From MKSF01 sp037190225 (GTDB taxonomy: Bacteria; Bacteroidota; Bacteroidia; Chitinophagales; Chitinophagaceae): a stretch of DNA of 64,000 bases. A program made the position numbers and the translations under genes. Shown piece by piece: positions 43,267 to 52,398 of this stretch. Each line of letters begins with the position of its first letter. Position 1 is the first letter of the stretch. The notes under the pieces were generated by a model. It saw nothing but the letters and a program-made list of their open reading frames with translations. It searched no databases and had not been told where the DNA came from. The stretch is from NCBI GenBank assembly GCA_037190225.1, contig JBBCJL010000013.1, positions 1 through 64,000 of the forward strand, written 5' to 3'.

Positions 43267-44292
43267 ATGTTGAAATACTGCATCCTGTATATAAGCGCTG
43301 TGCTCCTCCTGTTCTCCTGCAGGGAGGAGGAAAAAGCCCTGCCCGTAGGATATTATTACTGGAAGAACAGCAGCCTGGATATGCCTGAAGCGAAGCGGCT
43401 TGACAGTGCCGGAATACAATTCATCTACGCAAAGATCGCGGATGTTGTATGGAATGAGCGCGCCGGGGAGCCCCAGCCGGCTACCCGGCTACCCGGATTG
43501 ATGCCGCCGGGTGACCGGAACGCAGGCCCGGAGATAGTGCCGGTCATATTTATTACCAATGACGTCATGCTCAAAGTGGACAGCGCAGGATGCGCTGCCC
43601 TTGCCGGCAATATCTGCCGATATTACAGGGACTGGACAGACCGCTACGCCAACGGCGGAACTCGGGAGCTGCAGGTGGATTGTGACTGGACCCCCCAGAG
43701 CAGGGACCGGTATTTTTACTTCCTGCAGCAGATGAAGGAGCAGCTTCGCGACAGGACCCTCAGTGTCACCTTGCGGCTTTATCCTTATAAATACCCTTCG
43801 GTAATGGGCGTGCCGCCCGTGGATAAGGCGGTGCTGATGTGCTATAATATGGGGAATATCAAGGATTACGGGGAAACGAATTCCATACTGACAGTGAAGA
43901 CGCTGCGATCCTATCTTGTAAAGAAGCCCTATCCCCTGCCGCTTGATCCGGCATTGCCGGTATATGGCTGGTATGTGTGGTATTCAGGGAAGCAGTATAA
44001 AGGGATCATCTACCAGTCTGAATACGAGCAGCTCTTGCCTTATATACAGCAAAAGGATAGTGTGTACAGCTGGCTGACAGCAGACGTGACAACGGCTTTT
44101 AAATACTTCCGGATGGGAGACGAATTACGTGCGGAATTCCCGGATCCACGGGAGCTGCAGGCGTCCTTAACATTGCTGCGGCAATATTTTCCGCAGGCGC
44201 AAAGGCTGCTATTGTTTCATTGGGATAAGCAGAATGTTAAACGCTATGCGCCGCTGCTCCGGCAGTGGAGCGCAGGGACGTACGGCAACTGA
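43267..44292 (+). CDS. lipoprotein with possible TIM-barrel (DUF3142-like) fold
   Basis: The 341-residue protein has a lipoprotein signal (CILYISAVLLLFSC, lipidation Cys18). Successive beta-alpha-like units follow: VGYYYWKNS, FIYAKIADVVW, EIVPVIFITNDV, ELQVDCDWTP, LSVTLRLYPYKYP, KAVLMCYNMGN, PVYGWYVWYSG. The layout, with Asp-containing strand ends (QVDCDW), resembles glycoside-hydrolase-like TIM barrels such as DUF3142, but I cannot confirm catalytic residues. It follows the 803-residue secreted protein by 65 bp and is probably co-transcribed. Confidence 0.55.
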   Translation: MLKYCILYISAVLLLFSCREEEKALPVGYYYWKNSSLDMPEAKRLDSAGIQFIYAKIADVVWNERAGEPQPATRLPGLMPPGDRNAGPEIVPVIFITNDVMLKVDSAGCAALAGNICRYYRDWTDRYANGGTRELQVDCDWTPQSRDRYFYFLQQMKEQLRDRTLSVTLRLYPYKYPSVMGVPPVDKAVLMCYNMGNIKDYGETNSILTVKTLRSYLVKKPYPLPLDPALPVYGWYVWYSGKQYKGIIYQSEYEQLLPYIQQKDSVYSWLTADVTTAFKYFRMGDELRAEFPDPRELQASLTLLRQYFPQAQRLLLFHWDKQNVKRYAPLLRQWSAGTYGN

Positions 44293-44421
44293 CCGGTTCG
44301 CCGCTTAAGGCATAAGTATTCTTCTATTCCCAATTATTGGGGCAGAAATTCCGTCTATCTGTTCAAGCTCAAATGGAAAATAATGGGCTACAAGACTTTT
44401 TCTGATCTCAAACAGCTTATT

Positions 44422-45318
44422 ATGAAAAGAATATTACTCATGTTCTTAATGATCTTTTGCAAGATTGTAATGGTATCTGCACAAAGCAATTACTTTCTTG
44501 ATACCACCAATCAATGGTTAATGGAATATCATGGTATAGACGGGACATTCAGGGAAGTTCATTATTTCAAGCTCTGGTCGGTGTATGACACAACAGCCGT
44601 ATATAACAATCTTGAATATTCCGTTATTGGGAACCATTCAGGTGCTATATATTGTCTTAGAGAAGACACCACCACCGGGATCACATACATTAAAAAATGC
44701 GATACTCTGTCTGAAGAGCTTGTATATATGAGAAATGATTTACAAATTGGTGACACGATATTACATTATGGTTTTCTATCTGAAGATGGATATGATACCT
44801 TGTTTTTGGAAACAACCGCTGTGGGGTATGATACTTTTACCAATAAGATTTCTAATATGTTGGATAGTGTTAAGAGCTACAAATTCCAAATGCATTCATC
44901 AATTTACGATGACATTTATTATTATCACCAACCTCCGAGCTTTAGTTATTTACGAGGATTTGATACGGGTCCTATTATTCAAAGCTATTTTATATTCGAG
45001 AATAGCATCTGGCGTACCTATTGTTTTTGGAATCAGTATTATGGGAGTAGGAAATGTTCTGATATCCCAACAGGTGTAAAAGAACCCGGAATGTCTTCAA
45101 TCTCTGTATATCCTAATCCTGCGTCCCATACCATAAATATTGCGGGTAACATCGCAAATTCAGAAATTACGGTTTTTAATAGTGTCGGGCAGATTGTACT
45201 CAACAGAAAATATGATTCCCAGGTTGATATTTCTATGCTGCCCCCGGGAATTTATTTGCTTCAAGTATCTAATGAAGGTCTTGTTTCAGGAATTACAAAA
45301 TTTCAGAAAATCAGGTAG
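44422..45318 (+). CDS. small T9SS type A secreted protein, AT-rich gene
   Basis: From the ATG at 44422 the protein has 298 residues, beginning with a signal peptide (RILLMFLMIFCKIVMVSAQ). An ATG at 44383 would add 13 non-signal residues, so I prefer the later start. The middle has no recognised domain. The last 75 residues are a T9SS type A sorting domain (ISVYPNPASHTINI, PPGIYLLQVSNEG). The coding DNA is visibly richer in A/T than its neighbours, with different codon use (TTT, AAT, ATT), which suggests recent acquisition. Surface or extracellular location; function unknown. Confidence 0.75.
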   Translation: MKRILLMFLMIFCKIVMVSAQSNYFLDTTNQWLMEYHGIDGTFREVHYFKLWSVYDTTAVYNNLEYSVIGNHSGAIYCLREDTTTGITYIKKCDTLSEELVYMRNDLQIGDTILHYGFLSEDGYDTLFLETTAVGYDTFTNKISNMLDSVKSYKFQMHSSIYDDIYYYHQPPSFSYLRGFDTGPIIQSYFIFENSIWRTYCFWNQYYGSRKCSDIPTGVKEPGMSSISVYPNPASHTINIAGNIANSEITVFNSVGQIVLNRKYDSQVDISMLPPGIYLLQVSNEGLVSGITKFQKIR

Positions 45319-45604
45319 TAATAGGTTTTGTCTGTGGTCCAGTATTCTCCAATAACCTTTTCGGAAGACAAAAACCGTCACAGATAAAATAAGCTCCGAA
45401 GCTATTACACTATCTGGTTTAAACGTAACTAGGAATTGTGGTACAGTCCGAACCCCATTTACAAAAATCTAAAACAGCTTACAAGAGAAATAGGTCAGTT
45501 GGTTTAGGAACGCAGCATCTAAAAAATGTAGACAAGCTGCCGGAGAATTGTATTTGTACATACTTTCCGTAGGAGGATACGGATAAAAATGGTATAAAGA
45601 AAAG
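45319..45604. other. gene-free AT-rich tail downstream of the T9SS gene
   Basis: About 290 bp with no convincing ORF, transposase relic or RNA gene. Its base composition resembles the preceding AT-rich gene, so both may have arrived together. Confidence 0.3.
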
Positions 45605-45635
45605 GGAGCTGACCCCAAAAGATCAGCTCCTTTTT
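45605..45635. terminator. bidirectional terminator
   Basis: GGAGCTGA (45605-45612) and TCAGCTCC (45623-45630), with T-runs on both strands (TTTTTCTTT on plus, CTTTTCTTT on minus). It lies just past the DUF2147 gene stop. Confidence 0.8.
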
Positions 45636-45647
45636 CTTTACCGGAGA

Positions 45648-46094
45648 TCAATCCGCTTTTGTCCAGACCGTGGTCCTCCCGAAAAGGCTCAATCCTACAT
45701 ATCCCCTTATGGATAATTCGGTGCTGCTTTTTACCGTGATATTACAATCGTAGGTCTTTCCGGATTTCGGGTCGTAAACGGTACCTCCGCTGTATTCCTT
45801 CTCGTTATCTTTCTTAAAGTTCTTCAGCAGCAGCAAACCCATCAGGGGCCCGTTTGTTTTTTTCTTGTCGGTATTTTTAACGTCTGTCTTGGGCTTGCCG
45901 TTCGTATCATTAGGATTTTTCAGCCATACGATCTTGCCATAGTATTTTTCACCAGACTTATAGATCTGTATCTTGGCATCTTTCTCCGCGTTATACCAGT
46001 TTCCTATTATGCCCTGTGCCGTGGCACCTGATCCTGTCAGGGCCAGCAGCATAACGCTTACAGCGACCCACCAGAGCCATTTTAATGTTTTCAT
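45648..46094 (-). CDS. DUF2147 family exported protein
   Basis: The 148-residue protein has a signal peptide (WLWWVAVSVMLLALTGSGATAQ) and the DUF2147 pattern: GNWYNAEKDAKIQIYKSGEKYYGKIVWLKNP, GGTVYDPKSGKTYDCNI and SIRGYVGLSLFGRTTVW. The family is a small periplasmic beta-barrel of uncertain role, often near fatty-acid or lipid genes. Here it is the last gene of a minus-strand group that includes a thioesterase, an SGNH esterase and a FadL-type channel. Confidence 0.9.
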   Translation of the reverse strand: MKTLKWLWWVAVSVMLLALTGSGATAQGIIGNWYNAEKDAKIQIYKSGEKYYGKIVWLKNPNDTNGKPKTDVKNTDKKKTNGPLMGLLLLKNFKKDNEKEYSGGTVYDPKSGKTYDCNITVKSSTELSIRGYVGLSLFGRTTVWTKAD

Positions 46095-46123
46095 AAGCGT
46101 GTATTTAAGCGGTGAGCGTATTC

Positions 46124-46567
46124 CTATTTATCATAGACCGTACAGTCTGCTGTCCGTTTAATGCCTGTCAGGAAAGCCTCTGCGAAGGCAGCCGGGGGGA
46201 TGGTCAGCTTTCTTTTGTTCAGGTCCAGCCAGGCTCCCACCGTAGTGACTACGGCCGCCAGGATACCGTCTTCCCTGAAGATCTCCTGCCGGAAGCTCCA
46301 TCTTGCCACATCGGTCCTGCAACTTTCTAACAAACATGTGACGCTTACGGTTGAATTGGGGGCAATTTCTCTTTTATACACGGTCTTTTCTTCAAACAGG
46401 ATAGGCCCGATACCTGATTCCGCCATTTTTTCGCTGGTAATGCCCAGCTGTTCCAGTATCTCTACGCGGCCCTGGCAGGCAAGATCCGAATAAGCACTAT
46501 GTCTCAGGTGATTGTTGGAATCTATCTGGCTCCATATGATCTTGGTCTTGAATACTACATTTTCCAT
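46124..46567 (-). CDS. acyl-CoA thioesterase, 4HBT (YbgC/FadM-like) hotdog fold
   Basis: The 147-residue hotdog protein has the 4HBT motif IDSNNHLRHSAYSDLACQGRVE, in which the usual DxxxHxxxxxY appears as DSNNHLRHSAY, keeping the catalytic Asp. Such enzymes release free acids from acyl-CoA or acyl-ACP. It lies 45 bp downstream of the SGNH esterase and 29 bp upstream of the DUF2147 gene, fitting a fatty-acid handling group. Confidence 0.82.
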   Translation of the reverse strand: MENVVFKTKIIWSQIDSNNHLRHSAYSDLACQGRVEILEQLGITSEKMAESGIGPILFEEKTVYKREIAPNSTVSVTCLLESCRTDVARWSFRQEIFREDGILAAVVTTVGAWLDLNKRKLTIPPAAFAEAFLTGIKRTADCTVYDK

Positions 46568-46612
46568 GGTTGTCCTGTTTGGCTTATCTCCTCCTATATG
46601 CTGATGACTGTC

Positions 46613-47929
46613 TTAAGGGAACTTGATGCCGGGGTATTTATTAACATCATGATACGGGATGTTAGCGTTGTAATAAGTGTTGATCACAGTTATGATCTGG
46701 TTGGCCACCAGCGCATAGCCCCTTGGAGTAAGGTGCACGCCATCCAGGGAGAACGCGCCGCCCGTAACAAATGTCGGGGAATATTTTACCCCGTCCCAGG
46801 AGAAGCCGGAGGAAAGGGTGCGCATAAAGGCGCTGGCATCCATATAGGCCAAGCTGTGCTTCCTGGCCGCGTCCTGTATGGTCTGGTTAAAGAGTGTCGT
46901 GTATTCACGTATGACAGCCACTTCCTTGGCATCCAGGAAATATCTTTTGGGTAAAGGCCTCATCGTGCCCAGGCCGTTACACTTTAATTCATTGGCAGGA
47001 ATGGTCAGCAGCAGGAACTCCCCTTCTTCAATATGTCTTACTCCTACCCTGTCATCTTCTACAACAAAAGCATTTTGGCCTGCCTTGAATGAAATATGGT
47101 TATAGCCGAGGTCCCTGTAATGCTGGTTAAGCCTGTTGGCCTCCTCTGCCGTTACGGTAGCGCCGTTCCTGTCTATCGTAGTGAAGAAAGGAATGGATGT
47201 TACATCGGGTATATTGATAAGCACACCTTTGGCGTTACCTTTTACAAGGTTGTTCACCAGGGAGTCATACATCGTCTTAAATAATTCCGGGTGGGTGATA
47301 TCAGCCGTTCCCATGCCCCCGACATTACCTTCGCCGCCGCTGGTGGCATAGCCCAGCACGTCATTGCTCCCCAGCCATACGGTAAAGAAGGACGGAGACT
47401 GCGCCAGGAACACTTCGAGAGGTGTCTGCAGGGACGGGTTGCGGAAGAACCGGGCTGCATAAGGGTTGAACACGCCGTAGCCGTTAATGCCCAGGTGTGC
47501 CACCTTGATGCCGGGCACGCCAAGGTTATTGTAGTCTATATTGCCGATGCGGTTGGAGCTGCCTGCAGTATCTGCCGCAGCTGGGTTCGGGATAGGACCT
47601 AAAGCCGTTACGCCTTTACAGTCTGTCTGGTAGCCCAGCGTATATTTTGCTGACGGCCAGCCGTAGCTTCCCGGGAGCAGGGGCTGGACGAAATTGCCGC
47701 CTCCCACCATCTTGAATTGCTGGGACAGCATATTGGGATAGGAGTTTTCCTGCCCGTCACGTGTCAGGGAGTTATCGGCATAGCCGGCAGTCAGGGAGTT
47801 TCCTATGGCTACGTATTTGGAAAAGTCTGCCTCACCGGCTGTGGGCGTATCCAGGCTTTTAAAATTATTCTTACAGGATGCTAATAATCCGGCAGCGGAC
47901 GCTATCAGTACTAAATATTTGAATTTCAT
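46613..47929 (-). CDS. SGNH/GDSL hydrolase lipoprotein
   Basis: The 438-residue protein starts with a lipoprotein signal (LVLIASAAGLLASC, lipidation Cys19). It carries the SGNH blocks: block I AIGNSLTAGYAD with the nucleophile Ser, block III WLGSNDVLG with the oxyanion Asn, and block V SLDGVHLTPRGYALVAN with the catalytic Asp and His. It is an esterase or lipase anchored in the envelope, possibly surface-exposed. The FadL-type channel gene lies 36 bp upstream, so released fatty acids could be taken up by that channel. Confidence 0.9.
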   Translation of the reverse strand: MKFKYLVLIASAAGLLASCKNNFKSLDTPTAGEADFSKYVAIGNSLTAGYADNSLTRDGQENSYPNMLSQQFKMVGGGNFVQPLLPGSYGWPSAKYTLGYQTDCKGVTALGPIPNPAAADTAGSSNRIGNIDYNNLGVPGIKVAHLGINGYGVFNPYAARFFRNPSLQTPLEVFLAQSPSFFTVWLGSNDVLGYATSGGEGNVGGMGTADITHPELFKTMYDSLVNNLVKGNAKGVLINIPDVTSIPFFTTIDRNGATVTAEEANRLNQHYRDLGYNHISFKAGQNAFVVEDDRVGVRHIEEGEFLLLTIPANELKCNGLGTMRPLPKRYFLDAKEVAVIREYTTLFNQTIQDAARKHSLAYMDASAFMRTLSSGFSWDGVKYSPTFVTGGAFSLDGVHLTPRGYALVANQIITVINTYYNANIPYHDVNKYPGIKFP

Positions 47930-47965
47930 AAATTTATTTTATAATTGGAAAAGCATTGACAGAAA

Positions 47966-49207
47966 TTAAAATTTAACGGCTATGCCCAGCGCCGGCGTAA
48001 AGCTTTTTATTTCATAGGCGCCTCCGAAATTTGAAGGGCTGTGCGTGGCGTATCTTGTCGGCGTGGTGGTGTACTGGAAAGACCCCATGATGCTTACCAT
48101 GTCTCCCAGCGTATAGGCTATACCGCCGGACATGATGAACCTGTTGCCGTCCACAGCATCCGGTGACATGTAATTCTTGCTGATAGGGGTCGGGTCATAG
48201 CCGAATCCTGCCATTAATTCCAATGCTTGGGTTATCTTATAATTAGCGCCCAGCCTTACAGCCAGGGTATTGTTGTTCTTTTTGACCTCGCTGGAATTCT
48301 GCACCAGCGCGGTGTTCTCATCAAAGGTAAAGTCCAGGGATTTGTAGCGCGACCAGATAGCGAATACGAGATCTCCCTGTAAGGTCAGGCGAGAGTTGAC
48401 ATTATACGCCATCCCTAAAGTGGTGATATGCGGTAAAGGCAGCCGGGTGCTGAACCCGGTGGTGCCATTGGCAGGAACGGAGCCCTGCAGCGAGTGAGGC
48501 ACGCTGAAAGACGCGGTACCATCGTTAACCTTCATGGTCATACCGTGGCGGTAGGTCAGGCCCAGCTCTATCTCTTCTGCCGGCTTGTAATGCAGCCCTA
48601 TGTTAAAGCCCCAGCCGGTGCCGTTGCCTTCCAGCTTTGCCGCGCCGTCCGATCCATCGGTAAAGGTCAGCGGCAGCGCCCTGTTGATCTCCATGCTTCC
48701 GAAGCCGTAGTTAAGCCCGGCACCAACGGAGAACTGGTCAGAAAACTTATAGCTGATAGTGGGCTGAATCTGGATGCATGCGAGGGAAATGTCCCGTACC
48801 AGATACCGCCCTCTCCAGTCTGATCCCCAGCTGACCTTGGACCCGAATGGAGTGAAGATGCCTATACCGGCGCCCAGCCTTTTATCTCTTGATACGGCTC
48901 CGCCCGCGTATATGGCAAAGGGAAAGGAAGAAAGCTTCTGGGCATCGACGCGGTAACCCGTAGCCGGCGCCTGGGAATAAGATATATTCGGAGATACATA
49001 AAAGCCGCTGGCATACACCTGAAAGCTGCCGAGATCAGATAACCCGGCAGGATTGTAGAATAAGGTGGAAGCATCCCATGGCTTAGCCGTACCACTGCTC
49101 GCCATCGCGGTCTGCCGGATACCCTGTAAATTTATCTGGAAGCTGCCGGCCATCAGGGTTGGAGCTATTCCCAATGCAAGAGAAGTGAATATAAGTTTCT
49201 TATTCAT
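47966..49207 (-). CDS. OmpP1/FadL-type outer-membrane transporter
   Basis: The 413-residue protein has a signal peptide (LIFTSLALGIAPTLMAGS). The FadL-type N-terminal hatch pattern follows (GSFQINLQGIRQTAMASSGTA, then STLFYNPAGLSDL with the NPAGL motif). Many beta-strands follow, ending in LGIAVKF, whose terminal Phe is typical for outer-membrane barrels. It should import long-chain fatty acids or other hydrophobic compounds. It is followed by an SGNH esterase gene, and the beta-oxidation operon lies just upstream behind a terminator hairpin. Confidence 0.9.
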   Translation of the reverse strand: MNKKLIFTSLALGIAPTLMAGSFQINLQGIRQTAMASSGTAKPWDASTLFYNPAGLSDLGSFQVYASGFYVSPNISYSQAPATGYRVDAQKLSSFPFAIYAGGAVSRDKRLGAGIGIFTPFGSKVSWGSDWRGRYLVRDISLACIQIQPTISYKFSDQFSVGAGLNYGFGSMEINRALPLTFTDGSDGAAKLEGNGTGWGFNIGLHYKPAEEIELGLTYRHGMTMKVNDGTASFSVPHSLQGSVPANGTTGFSTRLPLPHITTLGMAYNVNSRLTLQGDLVFAIWSRYKSLDFTFDENTALVQNSSEVKKNNNTLAVRLGANYKITQALELMAGFGYDPTPISKNYMSPDAVDGNRFIMSGGIAYTLGDMVSIMGSFQYTTTPTRYATHSPSNFGGAYEIKSFTPALGIAVKF

Positions 49208-49266
49208 AAATTTTGATTTACATATAATTAGTTTGGACCAAAATATTTAAAAATCTGTGAAAATAC

Positions 49267-49298
49267 AATAAATAGGAAGTAAAAACTTCCTATTTATT
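49267..49298 (-). terminator. hairpin ending the beta-oxidation operon
   Basis: AATAAATAGGAAGT and ACTTCCTATTTATT, separated by four bases, form a perfect 14-bp stem between the acyl-CoA dehydrogenase stop (49316) and the FadL-type gene. The stem ends are A/T-rich, so part of it acts as the T-tract. Confidence 0.7.
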
Positions 49299-49315
49299 AA
49301 ATAATTGCTAAGATA

Positions 49316-51103
49316 CTAATAAGTATATTTATTTTCTTTAATTATTTTTTCCGCAATGCTTCTCCTGGCCGCTACCGTATTGAATTCTTCCGTTTTGGTA
49401 AATCTTTTCAGCCCCATCAGCATCATCCGCTTTTCATCACCTTCCGCGAAGGCATTGATGGCATTCCGTCCTGCCTGGTATATCCTGGATGCTGCGTCGA
49501 AAATATAGGTCCTTGCTATGGCTATCTTTTCCTCGTTGCCTGCTGCGCCCTGTGTATTGACAAGCTGTTCCACCCGCAGCAATACGGATTCCGACGCATA
49601 CAGTTCGATCAGCATATCGGAAAGGTACATGATCACTTCCTGCTCCTTAGCCAGCTGCATCATCAGCTTCTGTACCGCGGCGCCCGCCGTCATTAAAATA
49701 GCCTTTTTGAATCCTTTGATGTATTTATGCTCTTTAGAGAACTGGCTATCATCCTCCGTGGCGCCAAAGTCAGGGATAGCGGTCAGCTCCTTCACCACGT
49801 TCTGGGCGGGGGTCATCAGGTCCAGCTGCCCTTTCATCGCCTTTTTCAGCAGCATATCCACTGTCAGCATCCGGTTGATCTCGTTGGTCCCCTCAAAGAT
49901 CCTGTTGATGCGGGAATCCCTGTAGGCCCTGTCCATAGGCGCTTCCGCGCTGTAGCCCATACCGCCGTATATCTGTACGCCCTCGTCCACCACGTAATCC
50001 AGCACTTCCGATGCGTGCACCTTTACAATGGCGGCTTCCACGGCGAAGAGCTCCGTAGCCTTTAATTTCGCCTTGCCTGCTTCCATGCCTTCCGCTATCA
50101 GCTGCTGGATGGCATCATCCACATTTTGTGATGCACGGTAGGTCAAGGACTCTGTAACATAGGTGCGTATGGCCTGCTCTGCCAGCTTTTGCTTAATGGC
50201 CCCGTATTTGGAGATCGGGCGTCCGAACTGCTCCCGTTCGTTGGCATAATTCACAGACTGGTTGATGACGGCTTTGGCTGCTCCCAGGGCCGCGCCTCCC
50301 AGCTTGATACGGCCGATGTTCAGGATATTCAGGGCGATCTTAAAGCCGGCGCCCCTTTCAGAAAGCAGGTTTTCCACCGGTACTTTGCAGTCATTGAAAA
50401 ATACCTGGGTGGTAGAGCTTCCCTTGATGCCCATTTTTCTTTCTTCGGCGTTGATGGTGATACCGCCGAAATCCTTTTCCACGATGAAGGCGGACAGGTT
50501 CTCATCATCATCGATCTTTGCGAATACCGTAAAGATGTCCGCAAACCCGCCGTTGGTGATCCACATCTTCTGGCCGTTCAGGATATAGTGCTTCCCGTCC
50601 TCTGACAGCCTGGCTTTGGTCTTGCCTGAATTGGCATCCGACCCGGAGCCCGGCTCTGTCAGGCAATAGCAGGCTTTCCATTCACCGGAGGCCAGCCTGG
50701 GAATGTATTGCTGCTTTTGCGCTTCATTACCGTAATACAGGATGGGCAGCGTGCCGATACCGGTATGGGCGGCATTGGCTACGGCAAAGGAATGGCCTGC
50801 GCCGAGCGCTTCCGTGGTCAGCATAGCGGTGACGAAATCCTTTCCTATACCGCCCAGCTCCTCAGGCACGCTGATGCCCAGCAGCCCGAGTTCCCCGGCT
50901 TTCTCCAGCAGGGAGGCCATCAGCCCTTCTTCCTGCTTATCAATAGCTTCCAGCCTGGGGGTCACTTCCGCTTTCAGGAAGTCTTTACACATCTGCGCGA
51001 TCATCAGCTGCTCCTCGCTCCAGTTTTCAGGAATGAAAATGTCTTCCGGCCTGGTGTCTTTGATCAGGAACTCACCGCCCATTATGGTTTGTTTGTTGCT
51101 CAT
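49316..51103 (-). CDS. acyl-CoA dehydrogenase (long/very-long-chain type, C-terminal extension)
   Basis: The 595-residue flavoenzyme catalyses the first step of beta-oxidation. FAD and substrate motifs are CYCLTEPGSGSDANSGKT and WITNGGFADIF; the catalytic Glu is in RIFEGTNEINRM. An additional helical domain of about 170 residues after 425 resembles VLCAD/ACAD9-type enzymes, which favours long substrates. It is the third gene after fadN and the thiolase (60 bp spacing), and a hairpin terminator follows. Confidence 0.93.
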   Translation of the reverse strand: MSNKQTIMGGEFLIKDTRPEDIFIPENWSEEQLMIAQMCKDFLKAEVTPRLEAIDKQEEGLMASLLEKAGELGLLGISVPEELGGIGKDFVTAMLTTEALGAGHSFAVANAAHTGIGTLPILYYGNEAQKQQYIPRLASGEWKACYCLTEPGSGSDANSGKTKARLSEDGKHYILNGQKMWITNGGFADIFTVFAKIDDDENLSAFIVEKDFGGITINAEERKMGIKGSSTTQVFFNDCKVPVENLLSERGAGFKIALNILNIGRIKLGGAALGAAKAVINQSVNYANEREQFGRPISKYGAIKQKLAEQAIRTYVTESLTYRASQNVDDAIQQLIAEGMEAGKAKLKATELFAVEAAIVKVHASEVLDYVVDEGVQIYGGMGYSAEAPMDRAYRDSRINRIFEGTNEINRMLTVDMLLKKAMKGQLDLMTPAQNVVKELTAIPDFGATEDDSQFSKEHKYIKGFKKAILMTAGAAVQKLMMQLAKEQEVIMYLSDMLIELYASESVLLRVEQLVNTQGAAGNEEKIAIARTYIFDAASRIYQAGRNAINAFAEGDEKRMMLMGLKRFTKTEEFNTVAARRSIAEKIIKENKYTY

Positions 51104-51163
51104 TGTCTGAATGTTTTTATTATTGGTTGAATAATTGTATGATTTTATGGGATGCCCGGGTGG

Positions 51164-52339
51164 CTACAGCATTTCAATGATTCCCGCTGCTCCCTGACCT
51201 GTGCCCACACACATGGAGATCAGGCCGTATTTCTTATTGCGGCGTTTCAGCTCATGCATCATCTGGACGGTCAGCTTCGCGCCGGTACAGCCTAAGGGGT
51301 GTCCCAGGGCAATAGCGCCCCCGTTCACATTCACCTTATCCTCATCCAGTCCCAGCTCCCGGATACAGGCTATGGATTGTGATGCGAAGGCCTCATTAAG
51401 CTCTATCAGGTCTATGTCCTTTAGTTGAAGTCCTGCCAGCTCCAGCGCCTTGGGGATGGCCTCTACCGGGCCTATACCCATTATACGGGGCTCTACCCCG
51501 GCCGCCGCATAGCTTACAAAACGGGCGATGGGCTGCAGGTTGTTCTCTTTTACAAACGCTTCGCTGCAGATCATCACAAAGGCCGCTCCATCGCTTGTCT
51601 GTGAGCTGTTGCCCGCGGTAACGGAGCCGCCGGCCGCAAATACGGGTTTTAGTCTGGCCAATCCTTCCGGTGTGCTTTCGCGCGGTCCTTCATCCGTATC
51701 CACTACGTAGGTCCGGGTTTTCTTCTTACCGCAGTTATTGCCTACATAGGTCTCTTCCACGGTTATGGGAACGATCTCTTCTTTGAATTTGTTTTCCGCC
51801 AGGGCTTTCAGCGCTTTCTGGTGCGATCGCAGAGCAAAGGCGTCCTGGTCTTCACGGCTGACATTGTATTCTTTGGCTACCGCTTCCGCCGTCAGGCCCA
51901 TTCCCCAGTAATAATCCGCATGGTCCCTGGCCAGCTCTACCTGGGGCACGACCCTCCAGCCGCCCATAGGGATGAGGCTCATGCTTTCGGCGCCCCCGGC
52001 TATAATGCAGTGCGCCAGGCCGGAATGGATCTTGGCCGCTGCCGTGGCAATGGTTTCCAGTCCTGAAGCACAGTACCTGTTGACTGTTACGGCAGGCACT
52101 TTAACGGAATCAAATCCCATCAGTGAAACGAAACGGGCGAAGTTCAGCCCTTGTTCGGCTTCCGGCATCGCGTTGCCTACCAGCAGGTCATCCACCTGTT
52201 CGGACCTGACCTGCGGCACGCTGGCCATTAAATGTCTGATCACCCTGGCTGCCAGCTCATCGGTACGCATAAAGCGGAACCCTCCTTTATTGGCTTTGCC
52301 TACGGCCGATCTGTATCCTGCAACTATATAAGCATTCAT
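51164..52339 (-). CDS. fadA: acetyl-CoA acyltransferase (3-ketoacyl-CoA thiolase)
   Basis: This is the last step of the beta-oxidation cycle. From the ATG at 52339 the protein has 391 residues, matching the family. The acylated Cys is in NRYCASGLETI, the His in GHPLGCTGAKL and the second active Cys in SMCVGTGQGAAG. A GTG at 52363 would add eight residues without family support. It is between fadN (59 bp upstream) and the acyl-CoA dehydrogenase gene in one operon. Confidence 0.95.
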   Translation of the reverse strand: MNAYIVAGYRSAVGKANKGGFRFMRTDELAARVIRHLMASVPQVRSEQVDDLLVGNAMPEAEQGLNFARFVSLMGFDSVKVPAVTVNRYCASGLETIATAAAKIHSGLAHCIIAGGAESMSLIPMGGWRVVPQVELARDHADYYWGMGLTAEAVAKEYNVSREDQDAFALRSHQKALKALAENKFKEEIVPITVEETYVGNNCGKKKTRTYVVDTDEGPRESTPEGLARLKPVFAAGGSVTAGNSSQTSDGAAFVMICSEAFVKENNLQPIARFVSYAAAGVEPRIMGIGPVEAIPKALELAGLQLKDIDLIELNEAFASQSIACIRELGLDEDKVNVNGGAIALGHPLGCTGAKLTVQMMHELKRRNKKYGLISMCVGTGQGAAGIIEML

Positions 52340-52398
52340 ATGTTTTTGATATTTTAAGGTCACTATAAAAAATGAAATGATTTCCCATCGGCAGCGGT

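Noticed and set aside
45469..45651. 60-residue minus-strand frame reading MISGKEKGADLLGSAPF
   Set aside because: It runs through the bidirectional terminator hairpin, which would be part of its coding sequence; no family resemblance.
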